DNA of 17,546 bases from Deltaproteobacteria bacterium UBA2385 (GTDB lineage: Bacteria; Myxococcota_A; UBA796; UBA2385). Where the stretch lies: the NCBI GenBank assembly GCA_002343455.1, contig DDSR01000077.1, positions 1-17,546 of the forward strand. Reading direction: 5' to 3'. This document shows, one piece after another, positions 1 to 5,164 of this stretch. Below the pieces are notes generated by a model. That model ran no database searches and was not told the DNA's origin. It worked only from the letters and a program-made list of their open reading frames with translations. The number at the start of each line of letters is the position of its first letter. Position 1 is the stretch's first letter. Both the position numbers and the translations under genes were made by a program.

Positions 1-39
1 ATGGGCGCGGCGGCGGTGTTTGAGCGGGAAGCGGGGTGA
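1..39 (+). CDS. 3' end of an acetyl-CoA acyltransferase (thiolase), partial
   Basis: The first 39 bases read in frame 1 as [12 protein letters not shown] followed by TGA. GGGMGAA(A) followed by V/I-F/I-E is the conserved C-terminal signature of FadA/thiolase II enzymes, which condense or cleave acyl-CoAs with a C-terminal catalytic cysteine in the preceding CxGGG segment. That cysteine would lie upstream of the window. The first 24 bases match bases 3785-3808 with one mismatch, and that second copy sits in a clearly thiolase-derived fragment, which supports the reading. The gene is probably the intact neighbour of the broken copy further right. Only 12 codons are visible, so the assignment rests on the comparison with 3662-3823. 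Confidence 0.6.
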   Translation: MGAAAVFEREAG

Positions 40-116
40 GGTTTTGGTTGGAGGGGGGGGCCCCGGCATCGGCGCCGCGCATGGAAAGGAACCGAGGTCA
101 AACCCCGCGGTCTGCC

Positions 117-689
117 TCACCCCGCACCCACATCCTCGATGCCCCGATACACCTCCTCCAGCTCCAACACCAGACCGAGCGCGGGCACCGCGACCTCCCC
201 CGAGCCGCGCCCCTCGACCAGGGTCCAGCTCCCCTCCCCTCGCGTGTAGACCTCGACTCGCCGCTCGGGCTGGCTGACCAGCAGGATGCTGTGGATGCTC
301 TCGCAGCGACGGTAGTGGGCGAACTTGACCTCGCGATCCAAGGCTGCAGTGCTTGGCGAGAGCACCTCCACCACGGCAACGGGGTTCTTCAAGGAGACGG
401 GCGGGGGGCCCTGGAGCTGAGGCCGGCCACACTGAACTGTCAGGTCGGGGTAGCAATACAGGCCGGTCTCGGCGACGAGCACGCGTTGGTCGGATCCGAG
501 GATCCGGCAGCGGGCAGGGTCGAGGCGGGCCCCGATAGCGCGCAACAGGTTCGAGGCGATCAGGTTGTGCACGATGTCGGCGCCCGCCATCGCCCAGGCC
601 TCGCCATTGACGAATTCGTGCTTCACCTCGGCGTCTCCCTCACTTGAGAGGTATGCTTCGAGGGCGGCGGTCCGGTAGGCGACGGGCAT
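117..689 (-). CDS. Uma2 family (DUF820) PD-(D/E)XK nuclease-like protein
   Basis: This 190-aa protein matches the Uma2/DUF820 family, a restriction-endonuclease-like fold of unknown biological role that is often present in many copies in cyanobacteria, Myxococcota and Chloroflexi. Visible family signatures are the N-terminal KHEFVNGE segment (residues 23-30), YPDLTV with the putative metal-binding Asp82, VAVVEVLSPST with Glu108, and the Lys122 of the VKFAHYR motif, so the PD-(D/E)XK catalytic set looks intact. Length is typical for the family. The chosen ATG has only a weak purine stretch (GGGG) before it. The gene stands alone, reverse-oriented between two thiolase remnants, which fits the mobile, scattered distribution of Uma2 genes. 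A cellular function cannot be inferred. Confidence 0.85.
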   Translation of the reverse strand: MPVAYRTAALEAYLSSEGDAEVKHEFVNGEAWAMAGADIVHNLIASNLLRAIGARLDPARCRILGSDQRVLVAETGLYCYPDLTVQCGRPQLQGPPPVSLKNPVAVVEVLSPSTAALDREVKFAHYRRCESIHSILLVSQPERRVEVYTRGEGSWTLVEGRGSGEVAVPALGLVLELEEVYRGIEDVGAG

Positions 690-777
690 GCCCCATCATA
701 GCGCGCTTCCGCGGCGCTCGACCTCTCGGCTCCCCAGGCCGTCGCCCTCTTCCGCATCGCGTAGCCGGAACCGCTGA

Positions 778-936
778 GGCATCCCCGCCCTGGGCGAGCT
801 GCGCAGCTTCCAAGTGGTCGGCGTCGACCCCGAGGTGATGGGCATCGGCCCCGCCGTCGCCATCCCCAAGGCGCTACAAGCTGCCGACCTCAGCATCGAC
901 GACATCGATCACTTCGAAAACAACGAGGCCTTGGTC
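778..936 (+). pseudogene. Internal thiolase fragment, decayed
   Basis: Read from 778 in the frame of 814, this stretch encodes about 53 residues with the core GVDPEVMGIGPAVAIPKAL followed by LSIDDIDHFENNEA. This is the conserved internal segment of FadA-type thiolases (usually GVDP..MGIGP.PAIPKAL...GL..DDID.FE.NEAFA), ending at the NEA(F) loop that precedes the catalytic region. An in-frame TGA at 775-777 cuts it off upstream, no start codon suitable for a whole enzyme exists, and after NEAL the frame continues into unrelated sequence that contains the promoter of the blaI-like gene. It is therefore a remnant, not a gene. The matching C-terminal part of a thiolase reappears at 3662-3823. Confidence 0.75.
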
Positions 937-966
937 GATGCATGGCTCCCTTCTCTGAATTGCCTA

Positions 967-1000
967 TTGCAGTTTTTTCAGCACATGCTATTTTTCCAGC
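967..1000 (+). promoter_or_regulatory. Putative leaderless promoter with overlapping palindromic operator for the BlaI-type gene
   Basis: A -35-like TTGCAG (967-972) and a -10-like TATTTT (989-994) are separated by 16 bases. Six bases later comes the ATG at 1001, so the predicted transcription start falls on or next to the start codon and leaves no room for a ribosome binding site; none is seen. The spacer ends in a perfect palindrome with a two-base centre, AGCACATGCT (980-989), placed where a bound repressor would block RNA polymerase. BlaI/MecI family repressors usually bind short palindromes in their own promoters, so autoregulation is likely by inference. The surrounding 40 bases are strikingly AT-rich for this window. 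Confidence 0.45.
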
Positions 1001-1375
1001 ATGAACGATCCGCTCTCCCGCCGTGAACGCCAGGTCATGGACCTGATCTACCAACAGGCCCCGGCCTCGGTCGCCTCGGTCCGGGAGGCCATGGACGATC
1101 CGCCCAGCTACAGCGCGGTGCGGGCCTTGCTGAACACCCTGGTCGAAAAGGGCCACCTCCGCACCCGTGAGGAGGGCCGGCGCTATGTCTATTTGCCCAC
1201 GGTGCCGGCGACTGAGGCCAGCATCCCCGCCTTGCAGCGGGTGGTCAGCGCTTTCTTCGACGGCTCGACCGCCAAGGCCGCCCTGGCCCTGCTCTCCCTC
1301 GACTCGCCTCTGTCTGAGGAGGAGATCGCCACCTTGGAGCAGGCCATCGCCCGAAGCCGGGAGCAGGGCCGATGA
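1001..1375 (+). CDS. BlaI/MecI/CopY family transcriptional repressor
   Basis: This 124-aa protein has the winged-helix DNA-binding domain of the BlaI/MecI/CopY family over residues 5-70: SRRERQVMDLIY (helix 1), ASVASVREAM, a recognition region YSAVRALLNTLVEKGHL, and the wing GRRYVYLP. The C-terminal half (residues 75-124) is the dimerisation and cleavage region, with an SxxEEIATLEQAI tail typical of the family. Such repressors are released from DNA when an M56 membrane protease triggers their cleavage, and the next gene encodes exactly such a protease, overlapping by four bases (ATGA). No Shine-Dalgarno sequence precedes the ATG, consistent with a leaderless transcript. No beta-lactamase or penicillin-binding protein is nearby, so the target operon is probably this operon itself. 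Confidence 0.9.
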   Translation: MNDPLSRRERQVMDLIYQQAPASVASVREAMDDPPSYSAVRALLNTLVEKGHLRTREEGRRYVYLPTVPATEASIPALQRVVSAFFDGSTAKAALALLSLDSPLSEEEIATLEQAIARSREQGR

Positions 1376-2244
1376 GCGGACCTGCCGCCATGGCCATCGC
1401 CACGGGGGTCCTCCTCGACGCCAGCCTCAAGGCCACGGTCTGGCTCGGCCTCGGTCTGCTGGTGGGACCGCGCCTGCGCCATGCCGCCGATCGGCACGCG
1501 CTGCACGCGGTCTCCCTGCTGACGCTGCCGGCCTGGCTGTGGGTCGCGTCCGCCCGCGGCGCAGAGGTGGCCTGGGACGCTCCCGCCTTGGCCCTCGCCT
1601 GGGGCCTTGGCGCGCTCGCCTCGCTCCTCCCTCTAACGGTCGGCCTCTGGCGCCTCGCCCGGTTGCCGCTCACGCCCGTGGACCGCGTCGGCGGCGTCGC
1701 GGTCTTCACCAGCCCGCGCGTCGACGGGCCGCTGACCTGGGGCTGGTTGCGCCCGCGGGTGGTCCTGCCTGCGATGGCCTGGGACCCGGGCGCCCGCGAG
1801 GCCGCGCTCGCCCACGAGCTCGCCCATGTGCGCCGCGGCGACTGGTTGCTCCACATGCTGACCTGGGGGGTCTGCGCGCTGTTCTGGTTCCACCCCCTGG
1901 TGTGGCTCACCTGGCGCCGGATGGGCGACCAGGCCGAGCTCGCGGCCGACGACGAGGCCGTGGCCAAGGGCGTCCCGCCCAGCCAGCTCGCGGCGGTCCT
2001 CCTGGGGCTCGCCAGCCACCGTGCGCCGTACTCCAGCCTCGGCGCAGCCTCGTCGTCGACCGCCCGCCGGATCCGCGCCGTGCTGGACCTCCGCCCCCGC
2101 CGCGCCTCGCGCTGGCGGGCGCTCGCCCTGATGGCCGGCGCCCTCCCCTTGGCGCTGCCCACGCTCGGCGCCTGGCACCCGTGGACCGCCGCGCCCGAGA
2201 CCCTCACCTGCCAGGCCTCTCCCCCACCCGGACTGCTCCCATGA
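1372..2244 (+). CDS. M56 family (BlaR1-like) membrane metallopeptidase without a C-terminal sensor domain
   Basis: The 290-aa product is a polytopic membrane zinc protease of family M56. Hydrophobic segments lie near residues 10-32, 45-62, 74-92, 160-180 and 248-266. The zinc motif HELAH is at 148-152 (followed by VRRGDW, a family signature) and the third ligand is probably Glu189 in AELAADDEAV. In BlaR1/MecR1 an extracellular penicillin-binding domain follows the last membrane segment; here the chain ends about 25 residues after it, so the canonical beta-lactam sensor is absent. The start overlaps the repressor stop (ATGA, 1372-1375) and the stop overlaps the next start, indicating translational coupling. 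Likely role: signal-activated cleavage of, or derepression through, the upstream BlaI-like protein. The signal is unknown. Confidence 0.88.
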   Translation: MSGPAAMAIATGVLLDASLKATVWLGLGLLVGPRLRHAADRHALHAVSLLTLPAWLWVASARGAEVAWDAPALALAWGLGALASLLPLTVGLWRLARLPLTPVDRVGGVAVFTSPRVDGPLTWGWLRPRVVLPAMAWDPGAREAALAHELAHVRRGDWLLHMLTWGVCALFWFHPLVWLTWRRMGDQAELAADDEAVAKGVPPSQLAAVLLGLASHRAPYSSLGAASSSTARRIRAVLDLRPRRASRWRALALMAGALPLALPTLGAWHPWTAAPETLTCQASPPPGLLP

Positions 2245-2999
2245 CGCGCCTCTCCTGCCTCTCCCTGCTCGTCCTGCTCCCCTCGGGCTGCCACTTCGAG
2301 GACGCTGTGGCGCAGCCCGAGCTCTCGCCGCTCCGCCCCGATCTCTCGCCGCTTCGCGGTGATGCGCTGTACGAGCTGGCCACCACCGATGTTCGCGGCG
2401 CCCATGAGGCCACGACCGCCATGCTGGAGCGGATCCGCGAAGCCCCGGTCGGTCCCGAAGCGGCCCACCGCCTCGCGCTCACCTGCCCCTACAACCGCGC
2501 CAGCTTTCAGCTGCCGATCGCGTTGAAGATCGCGGTGGACCGCTTCGACGTCGAGGCCCTCGATCCGCTGGTCATGCAAGACTGGTATACGCTCAAGCGC
2601 GGCCTCGCCCTCCATGTGGCGCTGCTCGACGCCGTGGGCGCCGAGCTCAGCCCGCCCCGGCCCGGCGACTTCTTGCATGCCTGGCTCTTCTTCAACGGCG
2701 CCTTCCTCACGCGCGCTGAGCTGGAGGCCTCCGCTGACCCCGTCGCCGCCTCTCTCCCCTTGATCAAGGCCATCACCCTGATCACCGAACAGTACGACGA
2801 GAGCACCCGCGCCCGGATCGAGGCCGACACGGTCACGCTGCAGGCCGCCACGGGCTCCGATCGCCTGTTTCTCCCGCTGATCGCCGGCTGGCAGTCCGCC
2901 CTTCGCCGGATCGAGCCCTTCGTCCACCAAGAGGCCGAAGCCAGGGCCGTCCGCCAGATGATCGAGGCCCTCGACCTGCTGCTCCAGCAGACCTGCTGA
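2241..2999 (+). CDS. Lipoprotein of unknown function, third gene of the BlaI-M56 operon
   Basis: The 252-aa product begins with a signal peptide that ends at a lipobox-like LPSGC, placing the lipidated cysteine at residue 17. It is followed by a short direct repeat, LSPLRPD then LSPLRGD, and an otherwise alpha-helical, family-unassigned body with several conserved-looking hydrophobic stretches (for example GDFLHAWLFFNGAFLT). The ATG at 2241 overlaps the M56 stop in an ATGA, and there is no independent ribosome binding site, so it belongs to the same transcript. Because the M56 protein lacks its own sensor domain, this periplasm-facing lipoprotein is a reasonable candidate for a sensory or effector partner; that is inference from position only. 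I do not recognise its family. Confidence 0.8.
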   Translation: MTRLSCLSLLVLLPSGCHFEDAVAQPELSPLRPDLSPLRGDALYELATTDVRGAHEATTAMLERIREAPVGPEAAHRLALTCPYNRASFQLPIALKIAVDRFDVEALDPLVMQDWYTLKRGLALHVALLDAVGAELSPPRPGDFLHAWLFFNGAFLTRAELEASADPVAASLPLIKAITLITEQYDESTRARIEADTVTLQAATGSDRLFLPLIAGWQSALRRIEPFVHQEAEARAVRQMIEALDLLLQQTC

Positions 3000-3012
3000 G
3001 CGCTCTCCGGCC

Positions 3013-3071
3013 CTTGCACCAGGCCCGCTCACGCGGCCCTCATCTTGAGCGAGCACGACTCTGGTGCCAAG
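3013..3071. terminator. Possible hairpin between convergent genes
   Basis: CTTGCACCAG (3013-3022) and CTGGTGCCAAG (3061-3071) are inverted copies with a single extra base, and the loop contains a smaller GCTCA...TGAGC pair. It lies between the lipoprotein stop (2999) and the convergent YdcF-like stop (3099), where a bidirectional terminator would be expected. There is no clear U-tract, so the call is tentative. Confidence 0.3.
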
Positions 3072-3098
3072 CGACCCGTCCTGAACCCTGCGCCGTGC

Positions 3099-3653
3099 TC
3101 AGGCCCGTCTCAGCCGCCCGCTGGCGGCGTAGCCAGCGACCGCCAGCACCTCGCGCAGGCTGCCCTTGACCCGCGTGTAGGGCGCGGGCGCGCTGCCGAC
3201 GGCCTCAACCTGGGCGAAGTGTCGGGCGAAGACCCGGCGCACGCGGAAGACATGGTAGCTGTCGCTGACGACCAGGATTCGCGGGGCCTCGAGACCCTCG
3301 CTCGCCATCAGACGGGCCGCGAAGGCGGCGTTCTCCTCGGTCGAGGTAGAACGGTCCTCGACGACGATCGCCTCGGCGGGCACCCCCAGAGAGCGCGCGA
3401 GGCGGGCGGCGGCCTCGCCCTCGGCGACCGGGGCCTGCCCTCGACCGCCGGTGAAGACCAGCCGGGGTGCGCGCCCCTGGAAGTAGAGCGAGACCGCGTG
3501 CCCCGTGCGACGCTCCAGCGCGGGGCTGGGCAGCCCGTCGGCCATCACGCGGCAGCCGGCGACGACGATGGCGTCGTGGAGCCCGGTCGCCGGGCGCCGA
3601 CGCCCATGATGGTCCAGCAGGAAGGCGGCAGTCAGCCAGAGAGAGAGGCTCAT
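3099..3653 (-). CDS. YdcF/DUF218 family protein, copy 1, 5'-truncated
   Basis: The 184-aa frame covers the DUF218 (YdcF/SanA-like) domain: DAIVVAGCRV, an SPALERRTGHA segment, VFTGGRG, GEAAARLARSLGVP, an EDRSTSTEENAAFAARL motif and VVSDSYHVFRVRRVF, all typical of the family. Members are envelope-associated proteins of uncertain biochemical role; E. coli YdcF binds S-adenosylmethionine and SanA is linked to envelope barrier function. A single N-terminal hydrophobic segment (SLWLTAAFLL) would anchor it. Compared with the near-identical copy at 7893-8498 it lacks the first 13 residues: homology stops at about 3663, exactly where a thiolase fragment begins on the other strand. No Shine-Dalgarno sequence precedes the ATG, so expression may be impaired and the copy may be on its way to being a pseudogene. 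Confidence 0.75.
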   Translation of the reverse strand: MSLSLWLTAAFLLDHHGRRRPATGLHDAIVVAGCRVMADGLPSPALERRTGHAVSLYFQGRAPRLVFTGGRGQAPVAEGEAAARLARSLGVPAEAIVVEDRSTSTEENAAFAARLMASEGLEAPRILVVSDSYHVFRVRRVFARHFAQVEAVGSAPAPYTRVKGSLREVLAVAGYAASGRLRRA

Positions 3654-3663
3654 GACGAAGAGG
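3107..3663 (-). repeat. Long direct repeat, copy 1 (ydcF paralogue)
   Basis: Bases 3107-3663 align with 7913-8469 at a constant offset of 4806 with no insertion or deletion. Identity is very high over the part encoding the C-terminus (only scattered substitutions in the first 300 bases) and lower near the 5' end of the gene. The left boundary is at GTCTCAGCC and the right boundary after GAAGAGG, where copy 1 switches into thiolase sequence. The two copies bracket the low-GC operon. Confidence 0.9.
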
Positions 3664-3823
3664 GGCCATCGCGCTGGGCCACCCCTTGGGCTGCACCGGG
3701 GCCAAGCTGACCGCCACCCTGCTGCACGAGCTGCGGCGCCGCGGCCTGCGCTACGGCGTGGTCAGCATCTGCATCGGCGGCGGCATGGGCGCGGCGGCTG
3801 TGTTTGAGAACGAGCAGGCTTAG
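3662..3823 (+). pseudogene. Thiolase C-terminal fragment
   Basis: In frame from 3662 this encodes about 53 residues beginning [20 protein letters not shown], then [20 protein letters not shown] and AVFENEQA before TAG. [15 protein letters not shown](K/R) with the catalytic His, and CxGGGMGAA with the catalytic Cys, are the two diagnostic C-terminal motifs of FadA-type thiolases. There is no start codon or upstream thiolase sequence: immediately to the left lies the 5' end of the reverse-strand ydcF copy. Its natural continuation upstream, the NEA(F) segment, is found at 778-936. The roughly 25 residues between them are missing. The fragment is well preserved, so the break is probably recent. 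Confidence 0.85.
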
Positions 3824-3875
3824 GTCAGCCACCCGCTGGCGGCGGCTTCCACGGCAGATGAGGAGCGTGCAGCTC

Positions 3876-4553
3876 CTATGGCGCTTCTCCAACCCACTCG
3901 GCGGCCCACATGACCTGGTTGGGGCAATAGGTGGAACCCGAGATGTTGCTCCCCTTCAGAAAGACGCCGAAGAGCGTGTCGCCGTTCTCGGCGTCCAGGA
4001 CCCAGCCGTAGATGTAGTACCAGAAGGCGCGGTCGTCGATGCTAATCCGCGAGTCGGGGTTGGGAGCATACCCGTCGACCTTCCCGGTTTCGGGGCGGCC
4101 GTTGAGAAGACTGTACTTACGCAAGGATACAGGCTTGTCCTCGTCAGGCCGTCCCCTGCCCCAGCAGAAGAAGTCCATGTTGGCGTTCAACAGGCAGTCC
4201 ATGGGGAGCTCTCTATCCTCCAGCTCCATGAGCAGCGAGAATCTTCCGTGCTCACCCGGGGCGCTCAGTGTCAGGTCGCTGCCGAAAATGGGAAAATCGT
4301 TCATAGGATCGCGGACATCATTGTAGCTGTATCTGGAGCATTCCTCTGCCCCAACAACTTTGGACAGCATCCATGGGGAGGCGAGGTCCGCGGGAGGGGA
4401 CGTGTGGTCGCCTAGCTGGTACCGACCCGCACGAGGAGGGACTGGATCTGGCTCTGGATCTGGCTCTGGCGCCAGTTCGGGCGTAGAACTGCAGCCGACG
4501 CTCAAGGTGATTGTCGCGGCCAGCGCAAGGTGGAACCTGAGGCTTGGTTTCAT
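3876..4553 (-). CDS. Lipoprotein B of unknown function, last gene of the low-GC operon
   Basis: The start is taken as the ATG at 4553, which overlaps the upstream stop in an ATGA; an upstream in-frame ATG at 4568 would lie inside the previous gene. The 225-aa product has a signal peptide ending in SVGC (lipidated Cys21), then a Pro-Glu-Asp linker with PEPD repeats (residues 29-37), then a globular part rich in aromatic residues. Two cysteines (120 and 130) and a later SIDDRAFWYY block (171-180) match the arrangement in the preceding lipoprotein, suggesting paralogy. It probably sits in the outer membrane or inner-membrane periplasmic face. I do not recognise the family. Base composition is near 50% GC, clearly lower than the flanks. 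Confidence 0.8.
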   Translation of the reverse strand: MKPSLRFHLALAATITLSVGCSSTPELAPEPDPEPDPVPPRAGRYQLGDHTSPPADLASPWMLSKVVGAEECSRYSYNDVRDPMNDFPIFGSDLTLSAPGEHGRFSLLMELEDRELPMDCLLNANMDFFCWGRGRPDEDKPVSLRKYSLLNGRPETGKVDGYAPNPDSRISIDDRAFWYYIYGWVLDAENGDTLFGVFLKGSNISGSTYCPNQVMWAAEWVGEAP

Positions 4554-5164
4554 TGGGACTCCAGCCATTCAAGAAGTTGGTTCTCAAGCTCGGCCCACCG
4601 TGCTTTTGTTACTGTCTCTTTCCGGGAGTAGGATTCCTGTGAGTATGGTGTCCCTGAATCATCGGCGGGATTGTAGTGCCAGGCGTAGTCGGTGATTGAT
4701 ACGATTGGGGAGTCAAATGCCTGTGTCTCGCCAAAGTACACATTCAACGATCGCCGACTGTTTATCGAACCGAAGAGGATCTGGTTGTAGTTCTCATGAT
4801 CAGGCTCATGGTGGGTTTTGCAGGCGAATCGACGTCCGTCTCGATGGCAGTACAGCAGGGAAGAGACGGTCACTAGCATTTCCTCCTCGAACTCGTCATA
4901 CGCCCACCTGAGGATCGCGCCTCCGAAGTGGTCTGGCTCAGCGCGTAGAACAGCCAGACCGAAAGGCGGCTCCCCGTAGTAGTAAAAGTCATAGTATGCA
5001 GAAACAGGATCGCTTTGAAACAGTCGGAATCCCTCGGGTACGCCGATGCTGCGTTCCGTCCAGTAGTACAACCCGATGGCAGGCTCCTCCAGGAGCTCCT
5101 CCTCCCCTTTGCAGCCGCTGAGCAGGGTCCATGCCAGAGGGATCAGGAAGTGACGTGATACCAT
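4550..5164 (-). CDS. Lipoprotein A of unknown function in the low-GC operon
   Basis: The start is placed at the ATG at 5164 because it opens a good lipoprotein signal (MVSRHFLIPLAWTLLSGC, lipidated Cys18) and has GGAG eight bases upstream. The longer open frame runs into the previous gene and reads as shadow sequence. The gene overlaps the end of the glycosidase-like gene by 22 bases and its own stop overlaps the next start (ATGA), so the genes are translationally coupled. The 204-aa product is rich in Tyr, Trp and acidic residues, with Cys106 and Cys115 possibly forming a disulfide and a SITDYAWHY block at 156-164. Hand counts of several 60-base lines give about 43-50% GC. No family is recognised. 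Confidence 0.8.
   Translation of the reverse strand: MVSRHFLIPLAWTLLSGCKGEEELLEEPAIGLYYWTERSIGVPEGFRLFQSDPVSAYYDFYYYGEPPFGLAVLRAEPDHFGGAILRWAYDEFEEEMLVTVSSLLYCHRDGRRFACKTHHEPDHENYNQILFGSINSRRSLNVYFGETQAFDSPIVSITDYAWHYNPADDSGTPYSQESYSRKETVTKARWAELENQLLEWLESQ

Noticed and set aside
1001..2999. Reading the BlaI/M56 pair as a beta-lactam resistance module
   Set aside because: There is no beta-lactamase or low-affinity penicillin-binding protein nearby and the M56 protein lacks the penicillin-sensing domain.
1245..3056. A 603-codon open frame on the reverse strand across the BlaI-M56-lipoprotein operon
   Set aside because: It has no family motifs and is the GC-driven shadow of three well-supported overlapping genes on the other strand.
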